Part shown: positions 10,667 to 23,165 of the stretch, piece after piece
Layout of the letters: every line of letters starts with the position of its first letter
Position numbering within the stretch: the stretch's first letter is position 1
Origin: Artocarpus heterophyllus
Taxonomy: Eukaryota; Streptophyta; Magnoliopsida; Rosales; Moraceae
Direction: 5' to 3'
DNA: 64,000 bases
Assembly (NCBI GenBank): GCA_025403435.1
Contig: CM046347.1
Span: 22,890,597-22,954,596, forward strand
Translations under genes and position numbers: made by a program
Notes under the pieces: generated by a model
What the model was told of the DNA's origin: nothing
Databases searched by the model: none
What the model saw: only the letters and a program-made list of their open reading frames with translations

Positions 10667-12674
10667 TGTTACAAAAATAGTATATAGCAAAATTTTAAAA
10701 TTTTTATATTAGAGTATTTTTTAAAACACAAGTTTGACATACTATATGCATAAATTAACCAGATCTTACTAACCTTGTAAATGCCAAAAAGCTTCCTCAA
10801 TCAGTGTAGAGAAGTAACGTTCCAGAAGGACCTCAACCAACTAGCCTTCTTTGTTATTCTCTATCTACGATCGAAGTGACTATGGGCTCACACGTACAGC
10901 TCTTTCACTAGGTGACTCTCATTCCAACCAATTGAGAGAACCTAATGCTAGTATTCATGATTTGTGAACAAGAGCTCTTAGAGAGTTTCAGAATCTCACT
11001 ATCAGAGTTTCACTCTTAATCTCTCAATTGATCTAACTAATAATGAGACTCACTCCCTTTTTATAGAGGTTAGGTCCAGGAGTCAGTCCTTATCAGATAA
11101 TGCCTGAAAATTCAAATCAGAATCAAATTCGGATTAATATATGATGAAATCCACGTGAAAACGTGTGATTTTTTAATTGCGCGATCGGCATGCTGATCTG
11201 TCTAACCGGCATGCCGAACTTGCCCCATTGACAGGCCGAACTGCCGATAAAAAATCTCAGTGAATCTTTTATTTTTCATCCGAGATTCTAGAGGATAAAG
11301 TCTCAGTTTTAATTCAAATAACCCAATAGAAAAGTTATCTAATTAAAAAAACTTTATCTAAATAATCTCTAGGAAAATAAATGAATTCCTGATAATTCAA
11401 CAAGTTTATTTGGAATTAATTTGAAATTAATCCAACAAATAAACAAACATGAATTATCTGATCCCGATAATTCAACAAGTTTATCTTGAATTAATTTTGT
11501 CACAAATTAATTCAACTGATAAATAGACATGAATTATTTGATTTTTATGAATTTTAGCCAATCTAATAAATTTGACATAAGTCACCAATTATTGAAAAAA
11601 TACACCGTATCGTTACAGGATTTTGTGAGCTAGCAAAGGAGACCAAATTGACCTATGTAGTTCAAGCTCCTGATAATTATGAAACCTAATATCCCAGATA
11701 TACATTTCATAATTATCAACTCCAACATTACTCCACTAAAAGCTTGGAGTAGCACTCTCGAACCATATAGAATTACGAAGCCCGTATAGCTAAGTCTCCA
11801 TGACATATCATAGTGTATTGTATCCCCATAAGATTATCCATAATAGGCTTAAGGACAACTTCTGTCTTACCTTCCTAATTATTTTTGTCTTACGTTCCAT
11901 TATCTCACCATTGAAAATCTTACCATCTAAAGACGGTATACCATTCAGTTACACCTATGTATTCAAATGGTTGAGCGCTTTCATTTTTCAATTACAAGAT
12001 AATGCATATACGATGATATCATTACTCCTAAAGGGGAGCTATGGATTCCATATCTATGAATAATAGGTCTACGCTATCAAGAGTCATGCCTCCAATGTAC
12101 CGGCATGCGTACTACTATTAAAATGTGGGTGTCATCCTTTGGTATATCAAAAGACACAAGTCAAGGCAACGAGCCCATTATTCATTTTAGGATTAAGATA
12201 CAATACAAATGATTGTCTAAAGTGAATCGATTTGCTGAGATAGAATTATTAATCCAAATTAATTCACTTTATGTCTTGATCCACACGCATTGTCACGTAT
12301 GACAATATGCCAATGTTTCTATTCACAGAGTCCACCTCTGATGGACAAGACAGACCATCTCCTAATAGGGATATAGACAACATAAAAATCTTTACATGAA
12401 TAAAGCGCCCAACTTTATTCCCTCAATTGCAGATCTTATGGTTTAGACCGTCACCTTAAGAATCGTGTCTTCTGCATAATCTGTCCATCATATGCCCAAT
12501 TCTTAAAGGTTTAGACCGACAGTCTCAGACTATTGTTTGTTTAACATATATTCAACAAATATGAATATAAAGAGGACAAGATTTGGTATATAGATAATAA
12601 ATAAATTTTTTATTGATAAAAATGTCTCTAAAAACATATTATATTTTTATTCCTTAGGGCATACATGTTTAACA
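10667..12674 (-). repeat. 5' LTR of copia element 2
   Basis: On the minus strand it runs from TGTTAAACATGTATGCCC (12674) to AACA (10667), 2,008 bp, full-length for this family. It has the CGGCATGCCGA motif array near 11180-11250. Bases beyond the two ends of the element (CTCGC at 6859-6863 and CTTTT at 12675-12679) do not match, so no target-site duplication supports the ends; the outer end of the truncated LTR may be altered. Confidence 0.88.
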
Positions 12675-13559
12675 CTTTTTTTTGGGGAAAATCTAAAAAT
12701 GTCAAAGCTTTTCCAAATTTGAGCAAAAGTGATTTCTAAAGTTAAATAACTTCTAAAAATTAAAATCAAATCTCCTAAAAATTCAAACGACTAAAATGTC
12801 ACATGCAAACAGTTAAAAATCCAAATAAATCACCAAAATAAAACATTCTTCAAACGAGAAATCATAATAATCATTTATTAGGCACTTTGCATCATTGGAA
12901 TTTCTTAGTCCATCAACCGCAAATAAAGTTGTTAGCTCATAATAATTTTCATAATCATAAATTTCACATTGAAATTTTCACAAAAAATATGCTTTTAAGT
13001 CATAATTTCATTTATGTGGCGCATAAAATCATCAACCGTTACATAACATTGGTTAAAGAAAATGACGGTTGTTACAGAAAGTCTTTAATAATCAACTAAA
13101 TTGTAGCATTACAAACATAGTGCAACTAACAAATGTATACAAACCTTATACATGAGTGAATAATGTTAGTTTTTGTAATTGGGTTAAGCATCTTTTCTGT
13201 TTAAGCATATAACCTTTAAACACGGTACTCAATCTGTAATCAGTCTATCTATATCGAATCAGAAAAATCTCAATCTAAAACATATTCGTGTTTTATCTAA
13301 TCTACTTTAATTCGTGGATAAAATTAAATTAATCTGATTGAACGGATTGATGGATCCTATGAAAGTACTCATAGGATCGGTTTGTATGTGATGTGAGAGT
13401 AATTTATATTTTTCGCTTAACAGAACTGTGTGCATCAAACGATTTAAAAATATTTGGTAAAATGGCATCGTGTACCTGAAAAACTGCTGTGCAGCCTAAT
13501 TATCTCTGTTTTTACTGTCTACAGTTCTTAACTTTATTGTTAGATTCAATTAGAATTGG
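12675..13559. other. Intergenic AT-rich DNA upstream of the host gene
   Basis: No convincing coding sequence was found; the 70-codon reading at 12887-13099 has no recognisable feature. A perfect 10-bp inverted repeat with a 6-base loop (GATCCTATGA / TCATAGGATC) lies at 13353-13378. Confidence 0.5.
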
Positions 13560-14102
13560 ACACAGTCTATTTTAGATACCATGCACCCTTCAAGTTTATA
13601 GCGGCAAGATCTTATCTTTGTGGTCGAAAACTGCATACTATCTATGGCGCTTGCACTACCACATCTCCTCCACAAAAAAATTTAAACAAAACCAAAAGAC
13701 AGGTGGATAGATAGAGGACCTTGCTTATCTGCCCACAATCCATTAACGGTAGTCTGCCATTTGCTTCTGCCACACTGGTACTCTTTCTTGCCTTTCTTCT
13801 CTGTGTTGTTCTTCGTGTGTAAAATCATGCGTCTTTCTCTCCGCTTTACTTTGTTCTGGATTGTGTCTGCTCATCTTTCTAATGAGAAGAAAACATATTT
13901 CTTTTGGACAAGAAAATAGGGGAACAAAAAAAAAAAAAAAGAATTAAGTTTTTGGTGGAAAAAAAAAAAGAAGGTATAAGTTGGCGATAAGACTTTTTGA
14001 TCTACTTTGAGCCTCTCAGTGAATGCTCAAAAAAACTGCTACTTTATTTTATTTCATTTTATTTTCTTACTTTTTGAGTGGCATGTGAAGAAAAGTGCAG
14101 GG
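13560..14102 (+). promoter_or_regulatory. Probable promoter and 5' UTR of the DUF3007-type gene
   Basis: A pyrimidine-rich stretch at 13780-13812 (tctttcttgcctttcttctc) is typical of plant transcription starts. A CTTATC box (GATAAG on the other strand, the I-box of light-responsive plant promoters) lies near 13725. The bases just before the start codon, 'ttttctta...gaaaagtgcag', end like an intron acceptor at 14100, so a 5' UTR intron ending two bases before the ATG is possible. All of this is inferred; no transcript was available. Confidence 0.35.
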
Positions 14103-17100
14103 ATGGGCACTATTCTACATGGAAGCACTCAAAATTGGAGCATATTTTGTGAAAGGGGAGCAAGATTAGATGTGGGTATCTCGGCTTTTCCACTCCTCCA
14201 TAAGAGGGTGAGAGTTTTTGATGGTATTGTAAGAGGTCAGTTCTTATTTAGTTATTTTCACTTTCTTTTCTTTAATTGTTTCAGCTTCTGCACTTTATTG
14301 TTCGCTTGCAAGCTTTTGCTTTGACTTTTGAGTTCTCAACTTAATTATTCTCTTAGCCTTATTTTTTAAACTGCTGTTTGTTGATTTTAACCACGAAGAT
14401 TACGTGTTTTAAAATAATTCCATGATGAATTTTAAATAAGCCGAGAATCTCTACATGCCCCACCCTATTCAGAAGAAGAAGAAAGAAAGAAAAAGAAAAG
14501 GTATAACAAAAGGTGTGTGGTGTGTTAATTTGTCAATTTACAGTTTATTTCCCAAGCTCAATGCCCGAAGAAAATAATCTCATTAGGTTATAGAAAATTG
14601 TCAATCATAGTGATAGTTTAGACTTCAAAATTCTTCAGACTAGAATTCTTCATAGTTAAACTTTACTTTGGTTCTAGGGGAAGAACCTAATCTTCTTTCT
14701 TTTTCTTTTTTTTTCCTCTTTCTTGGAGATTCAGTCTCTTATTTGGATATAAGCAGAGTTTTAAGCTTTTCTCTTGGTGATGCTTCTCTCTAATTATGTT
14801 TCGCTCGAAATCTTATAAAGAGTGATCTTCAATAGGACCTGAATTCATTTTTCAGGTTCTTTATTTTTTGTCATTCCTTTTGATCGTGCCTTGTTGTGCA
14901 TTAGTTTGTGAAACTGCAAGACTGCATGAACTCTTTTTGTTGAAAAACATTAGCTTACCCTGGGCAAAGGAATCAAGCATATTTATGAATTGGTATTTGA
15001 TTTTATACCTGACAATTTTACTTTATTTCTGGTCATAATTGTCCATCCGCTATTAGAAATTTCGAGTATTTAAATAGTACACTTCCCATTGTCAATCCAA
15101 ACGGCTTGATGTGTACATCACTTTCTTTGCTTGTAATCCTACGAAAATGGGATTTAACCACATGGGATTGTAACACCATCGTTTACAAATTGTGGGCCTA
15201 TCTCGGGGACCCACTAGATGGAGTTCACTAGGGTTATAATCCCGTGGGGTTAAACAGGGGTACTCAAGATCACATCTTATCTGATGTTACATTTTACACA
15301 AAATGTTCAGGGAAATTTATCACTCTGGGCTTATATAGAAGCAAAGCATCATGTTTCCAGGAAAGAAGATACAATGGCCTGATGTCGAAAAGAGAAATAC
15401 TGACCATGCCCCGAAGCAGTGGTTCTTCACACTCGGATGGCAATGAAGATGACTCTAATCAGGAAAAGGCACGTATGAGTAACTATTAATACATAACTTC
15501 GACGTAGTTTCCCTTTGCGTACCATGTGTTTGACATTATTGCTCTAGATTGAGTTCTAACTTGTCATCTTGAGCTATCATATCTAGATTAGACGTCCTAG
15601 GTGCTTATTAACTGTGTTGATATTTTGCGTTCATGACTTTTGTGTTTGTCACTTATCATAATTCCAAATGGACAAGGAGTAATGAATATGTATAGCTTGC
15701 TTCTCTGTATATTTTTTATTCTATATGCTAATCACAATGGTCTCTCTCTCCCTCAGTCTATTCCAAATGACCTTTGTATATTTTTTTTTCCTGTAGCCAG
15801 CACAAAGTGACCACTTGGACTACTAGCATAATAGACCAACCAACTGAATTAGACTCCCTAACACTCTCCCTAGAACTCAGGGTAGATAAGTTCTCTATCC
15901 TGAGTTTGTGATGCTTGGAATTAAACTATGTTGAAGGAACAACCTTGGTAATGAATGATCAGCTGAAGGCACATGTCTCGCATCAACCTCTTTCTTCAAC
16001 TCCTTTTATCGGACAAATTACAAGTCCTACTCAATATGCTTTGTGTGAGCATGGAAAACTTAGATTAGCAGAAAGCAAAACCATACTCAAGTTGTCACAC
16101 CATATCATTGGTGTTTTGTTCGCAGCCACTCTCAGTTCTGACATATAGGACCTTTAGCCAAGTTACCTCTGCCACAAGACTAGGAAGGCTCCTATATTCA
16201 GCCTCAGTACTAGATCCAAAGACTGTATGTTGTTTCATTGACATCCAAGAGATAATACATGAGCCCAAACACACACAAAAACTTGATGTGGATCTCCTAT
16301 CATCTAGATCCAATGCCCAGTCAGCACCACAAAAACCAATCAGGTCCAGGTTTGCCGACTTTTTGAGATGTTCTCCATGCTGTATAAAGCCTTGTAATTA
16401 CCTCAAGTATTCCCTTCATTGCTTTCAAATGATGCTCAGATGAATTTTGCATAAACTGGCGCACATTTTTCACATTGAAAGTTGTCTTAAATTGAGTAAT
16501 TGTCACATATTGAAGGTTTTGTTATACCATACAAGACGTTTTGTAGGTTGCAAACCCAGGCCTTTGTGCTTAAACAAACCTTAATCCATGACTTTTAAAA
16601 CGTCCCAAACTTAATCCTTGATCTATCAGCTTGTTACCGTTATAGTCATTTTCATCAAGTGGGTGTTAAAACAAAACAAAATAAGAATAATACACTTAAC
16701 AGAGTGTTATTTTACATTTTTGCATCAAGACAACATAATTGAACCACTGTGGTCAACTCTTAAGATGAAAAGTGGTTTTCTAGAGAGGGAAGCTCCTCGT
16801 TCTCTCCAGAATCCGAAAAGTTTCTAGGTGCTTGGTTATGCTTTTATGGTTATATCTTATTTTTAACAATGAGGTGTGAACATTTTGACCAAGATTTTAG
16901 GATCAAACACAGTTTTCATTTTTAGGTTGGAACAACATGCTTTATGGGCAAAAGTTATAAAAAGCAAGTACGGTTTGCATCCTAATGGCTAGGACTCCAA
17001 TGTTATTACTACTGGATCATTCAGAAACACGTGGAAGTTTATATCTCAAAATTTGCAGATTTCTCTAAAAATATCTCTTTGAGGGTGGGGAATAGAGTTT

Positions 17101-20002
17101 TGTTCTGAAGAGGTGTGGTGCGGTAACTCAGATTTTGTCTTCCTTTCGTGGGCTTTTCCGATTATCAAATGTTCTAAATGCTTTCATTGCTGATATTTAT
17201 TCTAGAAATACATCTAGTGAGCTAAATTGGAATTTTGGGTTTCGGAGAGTGCTTGATGATAGGGAAGTTGAGAAACTGCAGTCATTACTCCTTATGCCTA
17301 ATCCTTTTTCTCCTATTTTGGATTAGGCCAGATAGCAGAGTGTGGGTAAAGGGATTCTTCCGGTATTTCTTGCAAATCTTTTTTCTCCTCTTTACTAGAT
17401 GATTCTACTCTGCCAAATTTTGAACCATTCAATTTCATTTGGAAATCTTGTGTCCCCTATTTAAACTTTTTGCATGGCTGGTTTTTCATGGAAAAATTAA
17501 CACTTGCAATATGGTTTAGAGGAGGAATCCTCACTTATCATTATCTCCCTCTTGGTGTGTATTACATAAGAAAAGACATGAAACTTTCGACCACTTGTTT
17601 CTCCACCGCGTTGTGGTCAATGCTTTATGGAAGAAACCGTTGCAGGAAGCTATTTTTGTGGGTTTTTTCAGCTCAATGTCATGCACTGATGGTGGAAAAG
17701 ATGCGGGGTTTTGGCTGCAGCAAAAGGGCAAAAGTTCTTTGGAGATGCATGATTCTATAACCATTATGGTACATATCGATGGAGCCGAAACTCAAGAACT
17801 TTCGAGGATAAAGACATGGACTTATCTAATATTTTTGAAAAGTCTAAATTTTCAGCGTCTCTTTGGGCTTCAATAGATAGAGAATTCAAAGGAATCCCTT
17901 TCTCTTTGATTGTCTCAAGTTGGTTGGATGAAATTTGTTGATAGTTTTGTCTTAGCTCCTTTTTCTTGTTTCCTTTTTTCTTGTCTTGAGGATATCTCAT
18001 CCTCTTATCGTTGTAATCGATTAATTATTAATGAAAAGGTTTCTTCTAAACTAAATAAATAAATAAATAAATGAATAAATTTTTGCACCAAAATCACGCG
18101 TTTATCATGTTCTATCAGTAAAATACTATTTTCTATCAGAATCACTGGCGTATTTTATCACGTTTTTGCAGCTAACTGATGGAAAGGACTAAAATTGAAA
18201 CAAACGAATAGATTGATTATGTTGGGAACGTTTTAAAAGTAAGAGACTAAAGTGAGATTGGGGATAAAGTTTAGGACCATTCATGAGATTAACCCTAAGT
18301 TTAACCATCTGTATTGTTGGCTGCTTCTTCTCTTAATGATACGTGCATGGCCTCACGCTCACATACATAGATACACGTATGTACAACACAACTTTTTCCT
18401 ACAAAACTTAAGATGGCAAGGTGGGTTATCTTTCACTTAGTGAGCAAGGGATGGATTCCTAGTTTTTCCTTGGTTTGGTTTGTTTCCTATAGAAATGAAG
18501 CTGATAGGTAATCTTCTCAATTTCTTGGTCCTTGTTTGCGCTGACCTGCACATATATGCTAGCCAGATTTGCTTGTGTGTTTTTTTACCGTGTATTTCTA
18601 AAATTTAATAAGAATGGACTACTGCAGTAGATTTCACGGAAGGGAAAGGAAAGAAAAGGAAACATTTATTATTCCTCAACACTTGAGAAAAAGGATGGTT
18701 TACTAGTCTTCCCATATCGTCTACTTAATAGCATTGTATTCTAAACTTCAATGTGCTGTAGTAATTGGCGTCTGATAAAAAAGAAATGGGTGTTTCAATA
18801 TTCTTTTAGTCGCTTACTATGATGATAATCACTTCCATCTGAAAAGAAAATGTTTTTCATTTTATTTTTTCTCTTGTAACAGACACCTTTCGGATACAAT
18901 AGGAAAGATGTTTTGTTGATTGGGCTTGGAGTAACTGTTCTTGGCATTGGCTTGAAAAGCGGATTGGAGGTACCTTATTTCCTCAAACAGTCATTTCAGT
19001 TGCCTGCAAAATGGATTAGAGGCACTTTTCTTAGTTGTGTAACCATCATAAATTTACCTTGTCCTTGGTATCTGTTTCTTTTTCTTTCACTCCTTGCTCA
19101 TACTAATTCATTCACCAAATGTTAGTTAGAAACATCATGACGCGTCGGTCAGGTTTCTGAAATGAAGTTGACATATACTATGTTTTATGCTAGTTATGTT
19201 TGACCAAATTACTCTTATTGTGCCTCAGCAAGTATAAATGAAATCTTATCAATTATGTTTCATAGCATATTAAGTCATCTCTTCCTCTTTGATGTCATGT
19301 GCAGTTTGTTGGAGTTGATCCTTTACAGGCAGGAAATGTAGTTCAATTGGTTTTGGTTTTGGGACTAACCATTGGTTGGATTTCAACCTATATCTTCAGA
19401 GTTTCAAATAAGGAAATGACTTATGCCCAACAGCTACGTGACTACGAAAAAAAAGTAATGGAGGTGCGGTTCTTGAGAATTTTCTTTTCTCCTTTGTATT
19501 GTGCCCTTTTGTTTGCGTTAAATTTTCTTACATTACCATCAATAACTTCAAATATAATTTTCCTTTATAATATATCCATGTTTATCTTCATAATCTTTTG
19601 GAAAAACTCTTTCAACTGAACCACCGAGCAGCATAACAAGTTCTTGGACTGGAAATGCATTATACAATTAAGAACATGCTAATGCGAATTTCTTACATGA
19701 ATTAAATTCAATTTAGCTTCGCTCCAAAATCAAACTTGTATTTTCTTCACCTAAGATTCATAGCCATTTCCACGCACATTTTGTGTTCAATATTTTCCTC
19801 TGTTCAAAGTTTGAAATTTAAAGTAAGTCAAACACAATAGTTGAATTTATAGCATTTGTAGTTCCATAAACTGCTGTACATGAATCATTTGGCTCATCTT
19901 TCCTTGAATAACATGAATGTTACTTCGTCATCACCTAATCTTATGAATCACTTGTTTAGCTGGTTTACCTTTTTCACTTAAACTATACATACATATATAT
20001 AC

Positions 20003-20040
<38 letters not shown>

Positions 20041-20223
20041 TTATTGTTCTTCTAGCTGCAAGGCTTTTTGACAGAGGTGTTTCCCGTTACTCGTACTCCT
20101 GACACAAAACTAATCAACTTGCAGAAGCGGTTAGAGGGCCTTACAGAAGCAGAACTAGAAGCATTGCTTGAACAAGTTGAGGAAGAGAAGAGGCGCCTAG
20201 CTAGTGGTGAGCAGGTTAAGTGA
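14103..20223 (+). CDS. DUF3007-type, two-membrane-span, chloroplast-like protein (five coding exons)
   Basis: The best model joins 14103-14235, 15311-15468, 18883-18969, 19305-19463 and 20125-20223 (636 nt, 211 residues plus TGA). Exons 3-5 are clear: two hydrophobic spans (VLLIGLGVTVLGIGLKSG and VVQLVLVLGLTIGWISTYIF) separated by GVDPLQAGN, then MTYAQQLRDYEKKVME and a charged helix, KRLEGLTEAELEALLEQVEE. This pattern matches the DUF3007 family of cyanobacteria and plants, whose role I do not know. Exons 1-2 would be a transit region plus an acidic Ser-rich linker. The frame works only if intron 2 starts with GC (AAG|GCACGT at 15469); the GT four bases on breaks it. Exon 2 could instead start at 15269, same frame. 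A poly(A) signal AATAAA is at 20304-20309. This is the only host gene recognised here. Exons 3-5 are near certain, 1-2 moderate. Confidence 0.75.
15915..16506 (-). pseudogene. Ty1/copia RNase H relic in intron 2
   Basis: The minus strand gives, in shifting frames, VRQFMQNSSEHHLKAMK, then RRSTSSFCVCLGSCIISW with SSTEAEYRSL, WLKVLY, and later ANKTPMIWCDNLS and RHVPSADHSLP. These are the ordered landmarks of the copia RNase H and the end of pol (…STEAEYRSLA…, …WCDNLS…, …HVPS.DQ…). Frameshifts and stops make it dead. No LTR was recognised around it. It is unrelated to the copia elements elsewhere as far as can be seen, since those copies lack this region here. Confidence 0.8.
16728..18080 (+). 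mobile_element. 5'-truncated LINE (L1-type) relic in intron 2
   Basis: Coding remnants from about 16930 read EQHALWAKVIKSKYGLHP, then LSSFRGLFRLSN and SSELNWNFGFRRVLDD, and at 17440-17600 a zf-RVT-like domain (WKSCVP…LHGWFFMEKLT). This order is the C-terminal end of plant L1-type ORF2, downstream of the reverse transcriptase. It has stops and frame slips. The 3' end is a run of AAAT units (18045-18080), as for plant LINEs. A likely target-site duplication is TTTTGCATCAA (16717-16727) and TTTTGCACCAA (18081-18091), 10 of 11 bases the same. These limits are by eye and the left one is the weaker. Confidence 0.7.
19985..20039 (+). repeat. (TA)n-(GA)n microsatellite in intron 4
   Basis: A run of TA and CATA units passes into (GA)n, ending about 85 bases before exon 5. 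It lies where the branch point and pyrimidine tract of intron 4 would be expected, so length changes here could affect splicing. That effect is inferred only. Confidence 0.8.
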
Positions 20224-20303
20224 AGCTCACTTGCCTTGATCATTTATAGTTTGTGTTTGGATGCATAACCTTGAAACATGTGATATTGTGTAAAGGACAT
20301 ATT

Positions 20304-20309
20304 AATAAA
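20304..20309 (+). terminator. Candidate poly(A) signal of the DUF3007-type gene
   Basis: AATAAA lies 81 bases after the stop codon at 20221-20223, with a second AATAAA-like run just after it. Spacing fits a plant 3' UTR. Confidence 0.45.
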
Positions 20310-22560
20310 AGAAAAAAAATAAAGTGAATCTTTCATTATATTTATGTGTATATATTTTGAAAATTTTATGAATATCATTAAAATTTTATAATTATCTATG
20401 TGACTTTAAATATTGTATATAAGGATAATATTTAAAGAAGATAATTACAATAGTCAGTAATGTATAATTAATTATCTTGATTAATTATTCCATTAAATTA
20501 AGGATGTTTAATTGAGCGTTGCAGTGCAAGTCATTTCTATTGAGAATGGAACTGTCTTATTCAAACTATTAATGTAACGGGTCATTAAATGAGTGCACTG
20601 TACATAATAAGATTATGTAAGGTCGTGAGCATTTATTATTCCATTATCACAAAGCTTTGTGCGCTACGTTGCGTTGAACATTTATTAGAAAAATAAAATG
20701 CTTTAATATTTTAATTCTCACAAAAATTTAGTGCACTAGGTTGAAAAAAAATAGTTGTTGGAAAAATAAAAGTTTTGATTTTTTAATTCTCACAAATAAT
20801 TTAGTATACAAGGTTGCTTTAAATAATTCGGCAGAATCAAATCATTTACTCTAATAAAATTACATTAAACGTTTGTGGAATAATTCTATAATTACATGTT
20901 TTATAAGATTTAGCGCATTGGGTTGCCTTAAATATTTGTTAGAGAAATAATAATGAGTTCATTGGAGAATTTTAAAGCGCACTCTTGAAAAGAACTTTGT
21001 TTGATAGGAGATAATAATGTTCATCATGTAGCTTTTCTCTCTGTTGGAGTTGCTGAAATAAATGAACATTTATGTTAAATGAAGAGTTAAGTTGATGATT
21101 ACGCAAAAGCTCATGTTGCCATATGAGCAATTGTTGCAAACTTGTCACTTATGTCATTAACTAATTACAACTTAAATAATAAAGAGGGTGTCTATTGATA
21201 CCTTTTATTCTATTATTCACACACCTTATCGTAAACTATCCCATTCTACTTGTTGTACTCAAGGATTGAAAAATCATTTTGTTGATATTTTCACTGGTAT
21301 TTCTGTAATTTGAAGTACTGATATAGAAATAGGGGTGTCGTATCCTTTCTACGGAATATCTAGAAATTTTCACAAATATCGATATTTTGATGAAAATATC
21401 TATTTTCGTAAAAACTGTAATGTAAAATGACAAAATATCTAAAAATTTTACGAAAATTTCTATAGATATATTGACAAAAATTTAAAAAACTATCTGAACT
21501 TTATATGTATTTTTTTAAAATTATTTTGAAATATAAAAATCAAGTTATTTCAATTCACTTTTTTATATAACTTTTCATAAATTTACTTTTCAATGCTATA
21601 AATCTAATTTTTAATTTATTTCGTGCATTAGGACATGTGATATAAAATATTAATTCAAATCTTAGAGTTACTAACAATCATGAACTTTCTAGAAGTTCTT
21701 TTTGATCTTAACATTTTCTTATTTTGTATGAAATTATAGATATAGAGTACTTGTATTAGTTGACTTTAACTAATTTACTCAATTTGAGATCGTATGTTTG
21801 TCATTTATCACATTATGATCAATTTTTTACCATTCATATTTATTACATGCATAGTAATTTGGTTCAAAAGTTCAGCTAAACTATGTATTATTAACAATTT
21901 TAAGGTTTCTCAAAGTCTCATTTAAAATAAAGTTGTTTAAAATGACTTTCTATATTTTACGTCAATTTCTACTTATTTCGATATTTTCGTAAAATTTAAG
22001 TGCCGATACTTCTATCGTTATCGATATTTTCATCATTGGTTACACCCTTTTCCAAATACTAAAACAATCCTTACACCTAAAACAAAAAGTTTTTTCCATT
22101 TTTTCCACCCACCAACCCAATCAACCAAACATGATTACACCCAGGGAAGCAAGCTTTATAAAGAAGAAGATTATATGCATAATCTATTAAAAAGAAAAAA
22201 AAAAAAGTGCACTTTATCTTGATCTTTTAAAGAAGCATTTTTCTAAAGAAAATAAAAAACATCCATCCTTATAACTTCAACTGAATGTAATGATTTAAAT
22301 TGTTAAAAGTTAATTAAAAAGATTACTAATTAGAGTCTTTTTTTTTCCAAACATTTTTTTTACGTAAAAAAAAAAAAACGCACTTTTAAAGTGCATTATA
22401 AGATTATAAATCTGATGATTTTTTATAAGTCATATTTTTATCATGAACCCATGTACCAAATAGATTATAGAATTTTTTTCTTTGAACAAGACTACAGAGA
22501 AAATTTGATCATTTGGTCTTAGTGCTATATCAAAGCATTATCACAATCAAGATCAATTGT
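20310..22560. other. AT-rich spacer with degenerate repeats
   Basis: No gene recognised. Three diverged copies of a unit of roughly 65 bases occur near 20675-20740, 20752-20817 and 20890-20960, each with a GTTAGAAAAATAAA-like part, an 'attctcacaa' part and a 'gcactaggttgc' part. A second stretch (21260-22040) begins and ends with many copies of GATATTTTC/CGATATTTT, in both orientations; this looks like a dead transposon of unknown type. Poly-A and poly-T runs are common from 22190 to 22380. Confidence 0.5.
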
Positions 22561-23160
22561 CTCCTTTGTTGCTACTCATAATCTTTTTCCCATCGATTTG
22601 CAAGTGCGTCGCGATACCCAATTGTTTGGTATAGGTAGGATAGGATGACATGTTGACAAGAACACCTGTAATAACATTGTATACACATACAAAGCTAGTA
22701 AAAAGTGAACTTGATCACTTAAGAAAATATAATTTGTGTGTGAATTTTGTTACCTCAACGAAATGATTGCCAACATAACCAATAGCAATATATTTTCGAG
22801 AAAACAAGTGCAACAACTCCGATCTTTAATGGTAAAAAGGTAAGACAATGATGCATTTATAAGTGAATAAAGACAACATTGTACTGTGATGCTATAAGAT
22901 GCCCTACGTCAGGCATAGTCATGCATTGATCACGTGGGTATTGCATTGATAAAATTACACTGCATGAATTAACTCATCTACCCTCCCAAAAAGAACCATA
23001 AAAGCGTCTATAATGTTTTATATGGGCCTGTAGCTCATTTAACAAATCTATTCGCACTTGAATCGGCCGAAACAAATGTTGCTTTAAACTCACAATTTCC
23101 ATCAACAATTACATATTTGATATGTGCAGCATACGGCCTCAAACCTTCAAAGAAACGTAA
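22560..23160 (-). pseudogene. OTU-like cysteine protease domain, C-terminal part of a MULE-encoded protein
   Basis: On the minus strand, PYAAHIKYVIVDGNCEFKA (about 23090-23145) gives the OTU catalytic Asp-Gly-Asn-Cys block. After one frame slip comes LLNELQAHIKHYRRFYGSF and EGR, then IAIGYVGNHFVEV near 22755-22795, the catalytic His block. A GT…AG intron may follow (22753 down to about 22665), then a short Trp-containing tail. OTU proteins are deubiquitinating cysteine proteases; here the domain lies downstream of a MULE C-terminus in the same orientation, as in transposon proteins that carry a protease tail. Stops and a frameshift make this copy non-functional. It could also be a once separate gene, but the linker shared with the transposase (23504-23713) argues for one reading unit. 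Confidence 0.65.
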
Positions 23161-23165
23161 TAATA

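Noticed and set aside
15244..15310. Exon 2 starting before 15311
   Set aside because: Acceptor at 15268 is possible in frame but has a poor pyrimidine tract; TTCAG at 15306-15310 is better placed. Kept only as an alternative.
20052..20243. Minus-strand ORF over the last exon of the host gene
   Set aside because: It is the antisense shadow of exon 5, whose plus-strand translation gives the conserved helical tail.
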